Shown: piece by piece, positions 48,998 to 60,858 of the stretch
Position numbering within the stretch: position 1 is the first letter of the stretch
How the letters are laid out: the number at the start of each line of letters is the position of its first letter
Assembly (NCBI GenBank): GCA_013823635.1
Contig: PNML01000001.1
Location: 21,929-85,928, forward strand
Direction of reading: 5' to 3'
Length of the DNA stretch: 64,000 bases
From: Polaromonas sp.
GTDB taxonomy: Bacteria; Pseudomonadota; Gammaproteobacteria; Burkholderiales; Burkholderiaceae_C
Position numbers and translations under genes: made by a program
Notes under the pieces: generated by a model
Databases searched by the model: none
Told to the model about the DNA's origin: nothing
The model's input: only the letters and a program-made list of their open reading frames with translations

Positions 48998-49336
48998 TCA
49001 ATGATTTTCTTTGGCGTGGTTGATGGTGTAGCGGGGAATTTCCACCGTCACGTCCTGTTGTGACAACACCGCCTGGCAGCTCAGGCGGGACTGCGGCTCC
49101 AGGCCCCATGCGCGGTCCAGCAGGTCCTCTTCGGTTTCGTCCAGTTCGTTGAGCGTTTCAAAACCCTGACGCACCACCACGTGGCAGGTGGTGCAGGCGC
49201 AGCTCATGTCACAGGCGTGCTCGATGTTGATCTGGTGGTCCAGCAACGCTTCACAGATGGTGGTGCCCGCCGGCGCGTCGATGCGGGTCCCGGTGGGGCA
49301 GTACTCGGGGTGCGGGAGGATGTGGATGGTGGGCAT
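48998..49336 (-). CDS. fdx: ISC-type [2Fe-2S] ferredoxin
   Basis: HACDMSCACTTCHVVV; end of isc operon. Confidence 0.95.
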   Translation of the reverse strand: MPTIHILPHPEYCPTGTRIDAPAGTTICEALLDHQINIEHACDMSCACTTCHVVVRQGFETLNELDETEEDLLDRAWGLEPQSRLSCQAVLSQQDVTVEIPRYTINHAKENH

Positions 49337-49365
49337 GGGAAACAATCAAAAGAGAGGAACGCAGG

Positions 49366-51261
49366 TCAGAGGGCCTCGATCTGGCGGCCAGACAGCGCCC
49401 GGCTGATGCCCCGGTTCATGCGCAGCGCGGCAAAGGCCTCGGTGCCTTTGGCCAGCGCCTGGGTACTGGCCTCGATGTCGGCGGCCACCGTGGACTCGGC
49501 CACCACCTGGCGGAGCTGGGCCATGCAGTCGTCGATGGCGCGGCGCTCGGCATCGTCCAACAGGTCGCCGTCGGCTTTCAGCGCGCTGGCCGTGGCCAGC
49601 AACATGCGGTCGGCGTCCACGCGGGCCTCCACCAGCGCGCGGGCCTGCATGTCGGCCTGGGCAGTGGTGAAGCTGTCTTGCAGCATCTGGGCAATTTGTT
49701 CGTCGGACAGGCCATAGGCGGGCTTGACGGTGATGGAGGCCTCCACACCTGTCCCCTGCTCGCGCGCGCTCACGCCAAGCAGGCCGTCGGCATCGATGGT
49801 GAAGGTCACCCGGATGCGGGCCGCCCCGGCGGCCATGGGTGGGATGCCGCGCAGCTCAAAACGGGCCAGGCTGCGGCAATCGGCCACCAGGTCGCGCTCA
49901 CCCTGGACCACGTGCAGCGCCAGTGCGGTCTGACCGTCCTGGTAAGTGGTGAAATCCTGCGCCAATGCTGCGGGAATGGTGGTGTTGCGCGGCACGATGC
50001 GCTCCACCAGGCCACCCATGGTTTCCAGCCCCAGGGAAAGCGGAATCACGTCCAGCAACAGCAGCTCGCCATCCGGGTTGTTGCCAGCCAGCTGGTTGGC
50101 CTGAATGGCGGCGCCCAGGGCCACCACCTCGTCGGGGTTGAGGTTGGTCAACAGCGGCTGGCCAAAGAAGTCGGCCACGGCCTGGCGCACCGTGGGCATG
50201 CGGGTGGAGCCACCCACCATGACCACTCCGTGCACCTCACTTTTGTCGAGCTGCGCGTCGCGCAGCGCCTTGCGCACCGCCGACAGGGTGCGTCCCGTCA
50301 ACGCCTGGGTGGCCGCAGCCAACTGCACCCGGTTGGCCTGCCAGGTCAGGGGGCCCAGGGCCGTCTGCACCACCCGGCTCACGGGGGTGGTGTCGTCTGG
50401 CACGGCACTCAACTGTTCTTTCATGGCCCGGGCAGCCTGTTGCAAGGTGGCCCTGTCCAGCGGGCTGGCCTGCTTCAGCCATTCGGGGTGCCCGGCCTGC
50501 GCCATGAGCCAGTCCAGCAGCGCCCGGTCGTAGTCGTCGCCACCCAGCGCGGAATCGCCGCCGGTGGCCACCACCTCAAACACGCCCTGCGTGAGCTTGA
50601 GGATGGAGATGTCAAACGTGCCCCCGCCCAGGTCGAACACGGCGTACGTGCCCTCGCTGCCGTTGTCCAGTCCATAGGCGATGGCAGCGGCCGTGGGTTC
50701 GTTGATGAGGCGCATGACGTGTATGCCCGCCAGCTGCGCCGCGTCTTTGGTCGCCTGACGTTGGGCGTCGTCAAAATAGGCGGGCACGGTGATGACCGCA
50801 CCGAACAGCTCGTCGTCAAAGGTGTCCTCGGCCCGGTAGCGCAGTGTGGCGAGGATGTCGGCGCTCACATCAATGGGCGTTTTCTCACCCCCTGCGGTCT
50901 GGATGGTGGCCATGCCGGGGCGGTCCAGCACGGTGTAGGGCAGCTGGTCCACCTGGGCCACGTCGGCCTTCAAACGCCCCATCAGCCGTTTGACGGACAC
51001 CACGGTGTTGGCGGGATCCTGCAGCTGGCTGGCCAAGGCCTCAAACCCAATCTGGCGGCTGGCCCCGCCATCGGTGGGCGGCAGGTAACGCACCACGCTG
51101 GGCAAAATGACCCGCCCGGCATCATCGGGCAGGCACTCGGCCACGCCGTGGCGCACGGCAGCCACCAGCGAGTGGGTGGTGCCCAGGTCAATGCCCACCA
51201 CCACGCGGCGCTGGTGCGGATCGGGTGATTGCCCCGGTTCGGAAATTTGCAATAAGGCCAT
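49366..51261 (-). CDS. hscA: Fe-S assembly chaperone HscA
   Basis: [19 protein letters not shown]; Hsp70 family; between hscB and fdx. Confidence 0.96.
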   Translation of the reverse strand: MALLQISEPGQSPDPHQRRVVVGIDLGTTHSLVAAVRHGVAECLPDDAGRVILPSVVRYLPPTDGGASRQIGFEALASQLQDPANTVVSVKRLMGRLKADVAQVDQLPYTVLDRPGMATIQTAGGEKTPIDVSADILATLRYRAEDTFDDELFGAVITVPAYFDDAQRQATKDAAQLAGIHVMRLINEPTAAAIAYGLDNGSEGTYAVFDLGGGTFDISILKLTQGVFEVVATGGDSALGGDDYDRALLDWLMAQAGHPEWLKQASPLDRATLQQAARAMKEQLSAVPDDTTPVSRVVQTALGPLTWQANRVQLAAATQALTGRTLSAVRKALRDAQLDKSEVHGVVMVGGSTRMPTVRQAVADFFGQPLLTNLNPDEVVALGAAIQANQLAGNNPDGELLLLDVIPLSLGLETMGGLVERIVPRNTTIPAALAQDFTTYQDGQTALALHVVQGERDLVADCRSLARFELRGIPPMAAGAARIRVTFTIDADGLLGVSAREQGTGVEASITVKPAYGLSDEQIAQMLQDSFTTAQADMQARALVEARVDADRMLLATASALKADGDLLDDAERRAIDDCMAQLRQVVAESTVAADIEASTQALAKGTEAFAALRMNRGISRALSGRQIEAL

Positions 51262-51283
51262 AGGTGATTGTTGGGAGCGCCGC

Positions 51284-51829
51284 TCAGGCCTCCAGTTGCG
51301 TCAACCGCTGGTTGATCTCTTCAGAAAAACGGTCCACAAACATGAGTGCGCGCACATGCACCGCGGCGGCTTCAGCGCGTTGGGCTTTGGGCCACTCAGG
51401 GTGGCCATCGAGTTGCTGGGTCAGCTGTGCCAGGCGATCTCGCTTGGCCGCACGGGTACGCGCCAGCAGGGCGTCCAGGGTGTCCACGTCGTTTGGGGCT
51501 GACTCCAACTCCTCACGCCACGCCATCTGCTCCATCAGGAAGTCGGTGGGCATGGCGGTGTTGCGCTCGGCGTTCACGGGCACACCCCAACGCTCACACA
51601 GGTAGGCCGCCCGCTTCACCGGGTCTTTCAAGCGTTGGTAAGCCTCGTTGATGCGGACCGACCACTGCATGGCCAGGCGCTGCGAGGCGGCCCCCTGTGC
51701 GGCAAAGCGGTCAGGGTGTGCTTCGCGCAACAGTTCTTTCCACTGGGCATCGATCACGCTGGCGTCCTGCGCGTGTTGTTCAGGCAACCCGAACAGTTCG
51801 AAGTCGGAGGCTTGGAGGTTCAATGTCAT
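51284..51829 (-). CDS. hscB: Fe-S assembly co-chaperone HscB
   Basis: J-domain [16 protein letters not shown]. Confidence 0.95.
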   Translation of the reverse strand: MTLNLQASDFELFGLPEQHAQDASVIDAQWKELLREAHPDRFAAQGAASQRLAMQWSVRINEAYQRLKDPVKRAAYLCERWGVPVNAERNTAMPTDFLMEQMAWREELESAPNDVDTLDALLARTRAAKRDRLAQLTQQLDGHPEWPKAQRAEAAAVHVRALMFVDRFSEEINQRLTQLEA

Positions 51830-51907
51830 GGCGTGGGTGTGGGCGAAAAGTGCTCAGCATACAAAGGAAACCCAACACCCGCCTGGCGGTCAGCCCAAGG
51901 CACCCGT

Positions 51908-52231
51908 TCAGACCCGGAACGACTCACCACACCCGCATTTGTCCCGCTCGTTGGGGTTGCTGAAGCGAAAACCTTCGTTCAAGCCTTCACGCACGAAGTC
52001 GAGCTGGGTGCCGTCGATGTAGGCCAGGCTTTTGGGGTCCACCAGCACGGTAACGCCATTGCTCTCGAACACCACATCTTCCGGCGCCTGCTCGTCCGCG
52101 TACTCCAGCTTGTAGGCCAGCCCTGAACAGCCGGTGGTCTTGACACCCAGGCGCACGCCCACACCCTTGCCCCGTCGGCTCAGGTAGCGGGTGACGTGCC
52201 GCGCGGCGGCTTCGGTGAGTGTGACGGACAT
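51908..52231 (-). CDS. iscA: Iron-sulfur assembly protein IscA
   Basis: [15 protein letters not shown]...CGCGESF. Confidence 0.96.
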   Translation of the reverse strand: MSVTLTEAAARHVTRYLSRRGKGVGVRLGVKTTGCSGLAYKLEYADEQAPEDVVFESNGVTVLVDPKSLAYIDGTQLDFVREGLNEGFRFSNPNERDKCGCGESFRV

Positions 52232-52233
52232 GG

Positions 52234-52620
52234 TCAGTGTGTTTGCTTTTTGCGGTAGTCGTCCACGGCAGCCTTGATGGCGTCTTCTGCCAGGATGGAA
52301 CAGTGGATTTTGACGGGTGGCAACGCCAGTTCTTCGGCGATCTGGCTGTTTTTCAGCGCCGCAGCCTCATCCAGCGTTTTGCCCTTGACCCATTCGGTCA
52401 CCAGCGAGCTGGAGGCAATGGCAGAGCCGCAACCGTAGGTTTTGAAGCGGGCGTCTTCAATCACGCCGGTGGTGGGGTTGACCTTGATCTGCAGCTTCAT
52501 CACGTCGCCACAGGCCGGTGCGCCCACCATGCCGGTGCCCACCGAATCGTCACCTTTGTCAAAACTGCCGACGTTGCGGGGGTTTTCGTAGTGGTCAACC
52601 ACTTTTTCAGAATAAGCCAT
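52234..52620 (-). CDS. iscU: Fe-S scaffold IscU
   Basis: [22 protein letters not shown]...[14 protein letters not shown]. Confidence 0.97.
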   Translation of the reverse strand: MAYSEKVVDHYENPRNVGSFDKGDDSVGTGMVGAPACGDVMKLQIKVNPTTGVIEDARFKTYGCGSAIASSSLVTEWVKGKTLDEAAALKNSQIAEELALPPVKIHCSILAEDAIKAAVDDYRKKQTH

Positions 52621-52632
52621 GGTGTTTCTCCT

Positions 52633-53850
52633 TCAATGTGCAGCCCACTGGATGGTGGACAGGTCAACGCCGTCTTTGAACATCTCCCACAGGGGGGACA
52701 GTTCACGCAACTTGGCCACGTTTTCACGGATGGTGGCAATGGCGTAGTCAATTTCAGCCTCGGTGGTCCAGCGCCCGATGGTCATGCGCAGGCTGCTGTG
52801 GGCCAGCTCGTCGCTCCGGCCCAGGGCACGCAGCACGTAGCTGGGTTCCAGGCTGGCCGAGGTGCAGGCAGAGCCGCTGGACACGGCCAAGCCTTTGATG
52901 CCCATGATGAGCGATTCGCCTTCCACGTAGTTGAAGCTCATGTTCAGGTTGTGGGGCACGCGCCGGGTGTCGTGACCGTTGATGAACACTTCTTCCATGC
53001 CCTGCAAGCCCTTGAGCAACCTGTCGTGCAAAGCCCGAATGCGCTGGTTTTCTTCGTGCATTTCGGCCTTGGCGATGCGGTAGGCCTCGCCCATGCCCAC
53101 ACATTGGTGGGTGGGCAGCGTGCCTGAGCGCATGCCGCGCTCGTGTCCGCCACCGTGCATCTGCGCCTCGATGCGGATGCGTGGCTTGCGCCGCACATAC
53201 AGAGCGCCTATGCCTTTGGGGCCATAGGTCTTGTGGCTGGTCAGGCTCATCAGGTCAACGGGCAGGGTTTTCAGGTCCACGTCCACGCGGCCTGTGGCCT
53301 GAGCGGCATCCACATGGAAAATCACACCCTTTTGGCGACAAATCGCACCAATGGCCGCGATGTCCTGGATGACGCCGATTTCGTTGTTGACGAACATCAC
53401 GCTGGCCAAAATGGTGTCGGGTCGGATGGCGGCTTCAAACGCCGCCAAGTCCAACAAGCCATCGGCCTGGACGTTGAGGTAGGTGACCTCAAAACCCTGA
53501 CGCTCCAGCTCACGCATGGTGTCCAGCACGGCTTTGTGCTCGGTTTTCACCGTGATGAGGTGTTTGCCTTTGCCCTGGTAAAAATGGGCTGCCCCCTTGA
53601 GGGCCAGGTTGTTCGATTCGGTGGCACCGCTGGTCCACACGATTTCACGGGGGTCGGCACCGATGAGGTCGGCCACCTGCTCACGGGCGGTTTCCACGGC
53701 TTTTTCAGCCTCCCAGCCCCAGGCGTGGCTGCGTGAGGCGGGGTTGCCAAAATGCTCGCGCAACCAGGGAATCATGGCGTCCACCACCCGCGGATCGCAC
53801 GGGTTGGTGGCGCTGTAATCCATGTAGATGGGAAAGTGTGGTGTGGTCAT
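52633..53850 (-). CDS. iscS: Cysteine desulfurase IscS
   Basis: [20 protein letters not shown]...[20 protein letters not shown]. Confidence 0.97.
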   Translation of the reverse strand: MTTPHFPIYMDYSATNPCDPRVVDAMIPWLREHFGNPASRSHAWGWEAEKAVETAREQVADLIGADPREIVWTSGATESNNLALKGAAHFYQGKGKHLITVKTEHKAVLDTMRELERQGFEVTYLNVQADGLLDLAAFEAAIRPDTILASVMFVNNEIGVIQDIAAIGAICRQKGVIFHVDAAQATGRVDVDLKTLPVDLMSLTSHKTYGPKGIGALYVRRKPRIRIEAQMHGGGHERGMRSGTLPTHQCVGMGEAYRIAKAEMHEENQRIRALHDRLLKGLQGMEEVFINGHDTRRVPHNLNMSFNYVEGESLIMGIKGLAVSSGSACTSASLEPSYVLRALGRSDELAHSSLRMTIGRWTTEAEIDYAIATIRENVAKLRELSPLWEMFKDGVDLSTIQWAAH

Positions 53851-53963
53851 GGCAATGAAACGTGGGTGATCGTGTGGGATGCCGGGCGCAAACGCGCCCA
53901 ACGAACGCGCGACACAAGTCGCAGCATGCTGCCCGGCGCAACAGTGTGAAGGCCTCGCCGTCC

Positions 53964-54500
53964 TCAGGCCTTGGAGAGACTGGCGCCCAGGGCAAACACC
54001 GAATTGGGTGCGTTGACCCGCATGGGCTTGAGCACAGGATTGGCCGAAATGGCACGCTTGATGAGCGGCGCGTTCTCCACCACCAGACCCTTGGCCAGCT
54101 GTTCATCCACCAGCTTTTGCAGGCTCACCGAATCCAGAAAATCGACCATTTTTTGGTTCAAAGCAGACCAGAGTTCGTGCGTCATGCAGCGGCTGCCTTC
54201 GCCATGGCAGTTTTCCTTGCCGCCACATTGGGTGGCGTCGATGGGCTCATCCACCGAAACGATGATGTCGGCCACCGTGATGTCACTGGCCTTGCGGCCC
54301 AAGGTGTAACCGCCACCCGGTCCACGGGTGGACTCGACCAGCTCATGGCGGCGCAGCTTGCCAAACAGCTGCTCCAGGTACGACAGCGAAATGTGCTGGC
54401 GCTGACTGATGGCGGCCAATGTGACGGGTCCACTGCTCTGACGCAGGGCCAGGTCAATCATGGCGGTGACCGCGAAACGGCCTTTGGTGGTGAGGCGCAT
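53964..54500 (-). CDS. iscR: Fe-S regulator IscR
   Basis: [35 protein letters not shown] cluster ligands. Confidence 0.96.
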   Translation of the reverse strand: MRLTTKGRFAVTAMIDLALRQSSGPVTLAAISQRQHISLSYLEQLFGKLRRHELVESTRGPGGGYTLGRKASDITVADIIVSVDEPIDATQCGGKENCHGEGSRCMTHELWSALNQKMVDFLDSVSLQKLVDEQLAKGLVVENAPLIKRAISANPVLKPMRVNAPNSVFALGASLSKA

Positions 54501-54800
54501 GTCAAACTCCTGTGGGCTGACTCGGTTGATCAGGTTTGGCGCACCAGGGGCGCACCGTCGCTTTGCTCCACCCATTTCCCGGCCTGAGACCGGGCCTCGT
54601 TGCGGTGCGCATTTCTCGACTATTTTTGTCAAGTATACACCAATTCCCAAGTGTTTTAGTAGGCATTGTAACGGAGCGCTCCAACCGATCGGGAGCACAC
54701 CTCCCGGGCGGCGCCCAAGCAGGCCGAGGCAACAGACAAAATTGATCACAAATGGCGACTGAGCGCCATTGATGATTGCGTTGACAGCTATCTTTTTATA

Positions 54801-56933
54801 TCAAACGGTCAACGCCACCACATTGTCATGACCGGGGCCACCAAAGGCCTGCTCCTTCAAAATGGCCAGCTGGTCGCGCACCTTGGCAGCCTGCTCAAAT
54901 TCGAGGTTGCGCGCGTGCTCCAGCATGAGTTTTTCCAGCCGCTTGATTTCTTTGGCCACGTCCTTTTCGGTCATGGCCTCTGCGGCCAAACGCTGCTGGG
55001 TTTCCTGCGCCAGCTTCTCGGCATCCTGGCCCGCCTTTTCGCTGTACACGCCATCAATCAAGTCTTTGATGCGCTTGCTGATGGTGCGCGGCGTGATGCC
55101 ATGGGCCTGGTTGAAGGCCACCTGCTTGGTGCGGCGGCGTTCGGTTTCGTCCATGGCCAGCTTCATGGAGTTGGTGATGCGGTCGGCGTACAAAATGGCT
55201 TTGCCATTGACATTGCGCGCCGCCCGGCCAATGGTTTGGATGAGCGAGCGCTCTGAGCGCAAAAAGCCTTCTTTGTCGGCATCCAAAATGGCGATGAGCG
55301 AGACCTCGGGCAAGTCAATGCCCTCGCGCAGCAGGTTGATGCCCACCAGCACATCGAACGCGCCCAGACGCAAGTCGCGCAATATCTCTACCCGTTCCAC
55401 CGTGTCCACGTCACTGTGGATGTAGCGCACCTTCACACCGTTCTCCGTGAGGTAGTCGGTCAGTTGCTCGGCCATGCGCTTGGTCAGCACGGTGATGAGC
55501 ACCCGCTCGTTTTTCTCCACGCGGATGCGGATTTCTTGCAGCACATCGTCCACCTGGTGGGTGGCAGGGCGCACCTCCACCTCGGGGTCCACCAGGCCGG
55601 TGGGGCGCACCAGTTGCTCCACCACCTGGCCGGAATGGGTTTTTTCGTAGTCGGCGGGCGTGGCGGTGACGAAGATGGTCTGGCGCATGCGCTGCTCAAA
55701 CTCTTGCAACTGCAAGGGCCGGTTGTCCAGCGCGCTGGGCAGCCGAAAGCCGTACTCCACCAACGTGGTTTTGCGGGCGCGGTCGCCGTTGTACATGCCA
55801 CCCAGCTGCCCCATCATGACGTGGCTCTCGTCCAAAAACATCAGCGCATTGGCCGGCATGTAGTCGGTGAGGGTGGACGGTGGCTCGCCCGGTGCCGCGC
55901 CGCTCAGGTGGCGGGTGTAGTTCTCAATGCCCTTGCAGTGGCCCACTTCGCTGAGCATCTCCAGGTCAAACCGGGTGCGTTGCTCCAGCCGCTGGGCCTC
56001 CACCAGTTTGCCCATGCCCACCAGCTCGGCCAGGCGTGTGCGCAGCTCTTCCTTGATGGTTTCCACCGCCGCCAGCACCTGCTCTCGCGGGGTGACGTAG
56101 TGGCTGCTGGGGTAGACCGTGAAGCGCGGAATCTTCTGGCGGATGCGCCCGGTCAGCGGGTCAAACAGCATCAAGGCCTCGACCTCGTCATCGAACAGCT
56201 CGATGCGCACGGCCAGCTCGGAGTGCTCGGCAGGGAACACGTCAATGGTGTCGCCCCGCACGCGGAACTTGCCGCGTGAAAACTCCATGTCGTTGCGCTG
56301 GTACTGCATGCGCACCAGCTGGGCAATCACGTCACGCTGGCCAAATTTGTCGCCCACACGCAGCGTCATCACCATCTGGTGGTAGCTCTCGGGCTTGCCA
56401 ATGCCGTAAATGGCCGACACCGTGGCCACGATCACCACGTCTTTGCGCTCCAGCAGACTTTTGGTGCAGCTCAGGCGCATCTGCTCGATGTGCTCGTTGA
56501 TGGCGCTGTCCTTTTCAATGAACAGGTCGCGCTGCGGCACGTAGGCTTCAGGCTGGTAGTAGTCGTAGTAGCTGACGAAGTACTCCACCGCGTTTTTGGG
56601 GAAAAACTCGCGGAACTCGCTGTACAGCTGCGCGGCCAGCGTCTTGTTGGGCGCAAACACAATGGCGGGCCGCCCCATGCGCGCAATGACGTTGGCCATG
56701 GTGAAGGTTTTGCCCGAGCCGGTCACGCCCAGCAGGGTCTGAAACAGCTCACCGTCGTTCAGGCCCTCGACCAGTTGGGCAATGGCCGTGGGCTGGTCGC
56801 CCGCAGGCGGGTACGGCATGAACAGCTCGAAGGGTGAGTCGTCGAAGCGGACAAATTCACCGTCAGGCCGCACCTGTGGCTCTGCTGCGGCCAGCGGTGC
56901 GTCGGCACCAAGGGGATGATGATGGGCGGTCAT
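54801..56933 (-). CDS. uvrB: Excinuclease ABC subunit B
   Basis: [37 protein letters not shown]. Confidence 0.97.
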   Translation of the reverse strand: MTAHHHPLGADAPLAAAEPQVRPDGEFVRFDDSPFELFMPYPPAGDQPTAIAQLVEGLNDGELFQTLLGVTGSGKTFTMANVIARMGRPAIVFAPNKTLAAQLYSEFREFFPKNAVEYFVSYYDYYQPEAYVPQRDLFIEKDSAINEHIEQMRLSCTKSLLERKDVVIVATVSAIYGIGKPESYHQMVMTLRVGDKFGQRDVIAQLVRMQYQRNDMEFSRGKFRVRGDTIDVFPAEHSELAVRIELFDDEVEALMLFDPLTGRIRQKIPRFTVYPSSHYVTPREQVLAAVETIKEELRTRLAELVGMGKLVEAQRLEQRTRFDLEMLSEVGHCKGIENYTRHLSGAAPGEPPSTLTDYMPANALMFLDESHVMMGQLGGMYNGDRARKTTLVEYGFRLPSALDNRPLQLQEFEQRMRQTIFVTATPADYEKTHSGQVVEQLVRPTGLVDPEVEVRPATHQVDDVLQEIRIRVEKNERVLITVLTKRMAEQLTDYLTENGVKVRYIHSDVDTVERVEILRDLRLGAFDVLVGINLLREGIDLPEVSLIAILDADKEGFLRSERSLIQTIGRAARNVNGKAILYADRITNSMKLAMDETERRRTKQVAFNQAHGITPRTISKRIKDLIDGVYSEKAGQDAEKLAQETQQRLAAEAMTEKDVAKEIKRLEKLMLEHARNLEFEQAAKVRDQLAILKEQAFGGPGHDNVVALTV

Positions 56934-57067
56934 GGAATGCTCTTTTTTGGCCTACACCGGGCGCACCCGGGCGGGCAGCCCGGTAAAATTTGCGCTGAAC
57001 CAGCAAGCCTAACCCAGCCCGGGACAGGATGCAGCCTCTACCGTTAACCACCACAGGATTCAACTCC

Positions 57068-58276
57068 ATGTCTTTGTTTTCCGCCGTCGAAATGGCCCCC
57101 CGTGACCCCATCCTGGGTCTGAACGAGCAATACAACGCCGACACCAACCCCAACAAGGTCAACCTGGGCGTGGGCGTGTACTTCGACGACAACGGCAAAC
57201 TGCCCCTGCTGCAGTGCGTGCAAGCCGCTGAAAAGGCCATGATGGACAAGCCCACGGCCCGCGGCTACCTGCCCATCGACGGCATTGCCGCGTATGACGC
57301 CGCAGTCAAAGGCCTGGTGTTCGGCGCAGAGTCCGATGTGGTGAAAAGTGGCCGCGTGGCCACCGTGCAAGCCATTGGCGGCACTGGCGGCCTGAAAATT
57401 GGTGCGGATTTCCTGAAAAAAGTCAGCCCCAGCGCCAAGGTGCTGATTTCCGACCCCAGCTGGGAAAACCACCGCGCCCTGTTCACCAACGCGGGCTTCA
57501 CGGTTGAAACCTACCCCTACTTCGACCAAAGCGCCAACGGCGGTCTGGGCGGCATCAACTTCGACGGCATGCTGGCCACGCTGAACACCGCCGAGGCTGG
57601 CACCATCGTGCTGCTGCACGCCTGCTGCCACAACCCCACCGGCTACGACATCACCCCCACCCAGTGGGACCAGGTGATCGCTGTGGTCAAGGCGCGCGAA
57701 CTGACGGCGTTTCTGGACATGGCCTACCAGGGCTTTGGCTACGGCATTGCCGAAGACGGCGCGGTCATTGGCAAGTTCGTGGCCGCTGGCCTGAACATTT
57801 TTGTGTCCACCAGCTTTTCCAAGAGCTTCAGCCTGTACGGCGAGCGCGTGGGCGCCCTGAGCGTGGTCGGCAGCAGCAAGGAAGAAACCGACCGTGTGCT
57901 CAGCCAGCTGAAAATCGCCATCCGCACCAACTACTCCAACCCACCCACCCACGGTGGCGCCATCGTGGCAGCGGTGTTGAACAACCCCGAATTGCGTGCC
58001 CAGTGGGAAGGCGAACTGGCCGAAATGCGCGTGCGCATCAAGGCCATGCGCCAAAAGCTGGTCGACGGCCTCAAGGCGGCTGGTGTGACCAAAGACATGA
58101 GCTTCATCACCACCCAAATTGGCATGTTCAGCTACTCCGGGCTGAGCAAGGACCAGATGGTGCGCCTGCGCACCGAATTCGGCGTGTACGGCACCGACAC
58201 CGGCCGCATGTGCGTGGCCGCGCTGAACAGCAAAAACATCGACTACGTCTGCCAGGCCATTGCCAAAGTGATCTGA
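57068..58276 (+). CDS. Aspartate/aromatic amino acid aminotransferase
   Basis: MSLFSAVEMAPRDPILGLNEQYNADTNPNKVNLGVGVY...STSFSKSFSLYGERVG. Confidence 0.94.
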   Translation: MSLFSAVEMAPRDPILGLNEQYNADTNPNKVNLGVGVYFDDNGKLPLLQCVQAAEKAMMDKPTARGYLPIDGIAAYDAAVKGLVFGAESDVVKSGRVATVQAIGGTGGLKIGADFLKKVSPSAKVLISDPSWENHRALFTNAGFTVETYPYFDQSANGGLGGINFDGMLATLNTAEAGTIVLLHACCHNPTGYDITPTQWDQVIAVVKARELTAFLDMAYQGFGYGIAEDGAVIGKFVAAGLNIFVSTSFSKSFSLYGERVGALSVVGSSKEETDRVLSQLKIAIRTNYSNPPTHGGAIVAAVLNNPELRAQWEGELAEMRVRIKAMRQKLVDGLKAAGVTKDMSFITTQIGMFSYSGLSKDQMVRLRTEFGVYGTDTGRMCVAALNSKNIDYVCQAIAKVI

Positions 58277-58445
58277 CGCGGCGTGCAGCCCCCTTCCCAC
58301 CGCTGGCACGGGGTGGGGGCTGGCGAGCGGCCGCCGGCTTGCAAGCGCCTGACGGCGGCGCACTCCTTGGGTATTGCCTGCGTGACATGACTTGAGACCG
58401 CAGGCCTGTTATATTGCACTGCAACATTTTTTCAGGAATGCCCCC

Positions 58446-60152
58446 ATGCTCTACCAAATTTACGACACACAACGTTCCCTGATGGAGCCGTTCGCAGACC
58501 TAGCCCAAACCGCGTCCAAGGTCTTCAGCAACCCTCTGCTGCCCTTCAGCCACCTGCCCTTGGCCCAACGCATTTCGGCAGCGTACGACGTGATCTACCG
58601 CCTGGGCAAGGACTACGAGAAACCGGAGTTTGGCATCCGCGCAGTGAACGTGGACGGCGTGGATGTGGCCATTCATGAGCGCGTCGAAATCGACAAGCCG
58701 TTTTGTGAACTGCGCCGTTTCAAGCGCTTTTCCGACGATACCGAGACGCTGGGCAAGCTCAAAGGCCAACCGGCCGTGTTGGTCGTGGCCCCTCTGTCGG
58801 GGCACTACGCCACGCTGTTGCGAGACACCGTCAAGACCATGCTGAAAGACCACAAGGTCTACATCACCGACTGGAAAAATGCCCGCCTGGTCCCGCTGGA
58901 GGACGGGGAGTTTCACCTGGACGACTACGTGAACTATGTGCAGGAGTTCATCCGCCACCTGCAAGCCCAGTATGGCAACTGCCATGTGATGAGTGTGTGC
59001 CAGCCCACGGTGCCCGTGATGGCCGCTGTCTCACTGATGGCCTCGCGTGGCGAAACCACACCGTTGTCCATGACCATGATGGGTGGCCCGCTGGACGCCC
59101 GCAAGTCCCCCACCGCCGTGAACGACCTGGCCACCCAGCGCAGCATTGAATGGTTTGAAAACAACGTGATCTTCCGCGTGCCCAGCAGCTTCCCCGGGGC
59201 TGGGCGCAGGGTCTACCCAGGTTTTCTGCAGCACACCGGGTTCGTGGCCATGAACCCAGACAAGCACCTGACCAGTCACTACGATTACTTCAAGGACCTG
59301 GTCAAGGGCGACCAGGACAGCGCCGAAGCCCACCGCAAGTTCTATGACGAGTACAACGCGGTTCTCGACATGGATGCGGACTACTACCTGGAAACCATCC
59401 AGACCGTGTTCCGTGAGTTCAAGCTGGTCAACGGGACGTGGGATGTGAAAAATCCCCAGGGTGTGCCAGAGCGGGTTCGGCCCCAGGACATCACCACCAC
59501 CGCGCTGCTGTCGGTGGAAGGTGAATTCGATGACATCTCCGGCGCCGGTCAGTCGGAAGCAGCGCACAGCATGTGCACCGGCATCCCGGACAACATGTGC
59601 CAGCACTACGAGGCCAAGGGTGCCGGCCATTACGGCATTTTCAGTGGTCGCCGCTGGCGCGAAAACGTGTACCCCGTGGTCAAACAGTTCATCCTGGACC
59701 ACTCGCTGGCCACCACCGCCAAGGCATCCAAGGCCACCCCAGTGGCCGCTGCGCCCAAAACCGTCGCACCTGCCAAGCCCAAAACAGCGCCCACGGTGAA
59801 GGCACCCACAAAGATCTCCAGCCAACCCGTTGCCGCTCAGCCTGAGGCCACCCCAGCGGTCAAGGTCGCCAAGCCACCGCGCCAAAAGGCTGTGGCCGCC
59901 CCCGCAGAGGCCCCCAAGGTCACAGTGACGTCCGCTGCCGCGGTGGTGTCCCCTGCCAAGGCCAAGCCCGTCAAAGCGGTCAAATCACCCAAGGTCGATG
60001 CCGCTCGCCAAGCTCAGCCTGCGGCCAAGGTCACCACCCCACCGGTGACGACCGTCACGCCGGCTGCCGCAGCAACGGCAACACCTGCCGCATCCGTGGC
60101 ACCCGTGGTGGCAACTGCCGCACCGACAGAAACCGCCGTCACCAGGTCCTGA
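58446..60152 (+). CDS. phaZ: Intracellular polyhydroxyalkanoate depolymerase with Ala/Lys/Pro-rich C-terminal tail
   Basis: MLYQIYDTQRSLMEPFADLAQTASKVFSNPLLPFSHLPLAQRISAAYDVIYRLGKDYEKPEFGI; tail from about residue 425. Confidence 0.88.
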   Translation: MLYQIYDTQRSLMEPFADLAQTASKVFSNPLLPFSHLPLAQRISAAYDVIYRLGKDYEKPEFGIRAVNVDGVDVAIHERVEIDKPFCELRRFKRFSDDTETLGKLKGQPAVLVVAPLSGHYATLLRDTVKTMLKDHKVYITDWKNARLVPLEDGEFHLDDYVNYVQEFIRHLQAQYGNCHVMSVCQPTVPVMAAVSLMASRGETTPLSMTMMGGPLDARKSPTAVNDLATQRSIEWFENNVIFRVPSSFPGAGRRVYPGFLQHTGFVAMNPDKHLTSHYDYFKDLVKGDQDSAEAHRKFYDEYNAVLDMDADYYLETIQTVFREFKLVNGTWDVKNPQGVPERVRPQDITTTALLSVEGEFDDISGAGQSEAAHSMCTGIPDNMCQHYEAKGAGHYGIFSGRRWRENVYPVVKQFILDHSLATTAKASKATPVAAAPKTVAPAKPKTAPTVKAPTKISSQPVAAQPEATPAVKVAKPPRQKAVAAPAEAPKVTVTSAAAVVSPAKAKPVKAVKSPKVDAARQAQPAAKVTTPPVTTVTPAAAATATPAASVAPVVATAAPTETAVTRS

Positions 60153-60854
60153 GTGGCTCACGGGCGGAACTTGAGCGCTCACCCCCCTGTGGCCACCGAC
60201 CCGCTGACCGAGCGGGTCCTGGACGCCCTCCCCCAGACCCAGTGCACCCGCTGCGGCTACCCCGACTGCCGGGCGTATGCCGCCGCAGTGGTGCACGAGG
60301 GTGTCCCCATCAACCAGTGCCCTCCCGGGGGTGAAGAAGGCATTCGGCGCCTGGCCACGCTCACCGGCCGCCCGGCGTTGCCGCTGAACACCGCGCACGG
60401 CACGGAAGGCCCTCGGCGGGTGATGTGGATTGACGAAGACTGGTGCATAGGCTGCACACTGTGCATCAAAGCCTGCCCGACCGATGCGATTGTGGGCACA
60501 CACAAGCGCATGCACACCATCATCGAGCCTTGGTGCACAGGCTGCGAGTTGTGCCTGCCCGTGTGCCCAGTGGACTGCATCCACACCGATGTGGCCTCAG
60601 GCGCGCAAACCGGCTGGGCAGCATGGTCTGCCCCTCAGGCGCAGATCGCACGCGATCGATATGAATTTCGCAGCAACCGACTCAAGCGAGAAGAGCTTGA
60701 ACATCAGAAAAAGCTTGAAAAACGGGCCACTGAGAAGCTGGGCAACCTCGCCGAACACTCACACCACACCGACCCCGTGGTGCTGGACCAAAAACGCCGG
60801 GTGATTGAAGCCGCCATTGCGCGTGCTCGCGCCCGTCAGCAGACCAGCGGCTGA
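60153..60854 (+). CDS. rsxB: RnfB/RsxB-type ferredoxin, stand-alone
   Basis: [48 protein letters not shown]. Confidence 0.9.
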   Translation: MAHGRNLSAHPPVATDPLTERVLDALPQTQCTRCGYPDCRAYAAAVVHEGVPINQCPPGGEEGIRRLATLTGRPALPLNTAHGTEGPRRVMWIDEDWCIGCTLCIKACPTDAIVGTHKRMHTIIEPWCTGCELCLPVCPVDCIHTDVASGAQTGWAAWSAPQAQIARDRYEFRSNRLKREELEHQKKLEKRATEKLGNLAEHSHHTDPVVLDQKRRVIEAAIARARARQQTSG

Positions 60855-60858
60855 TCCG

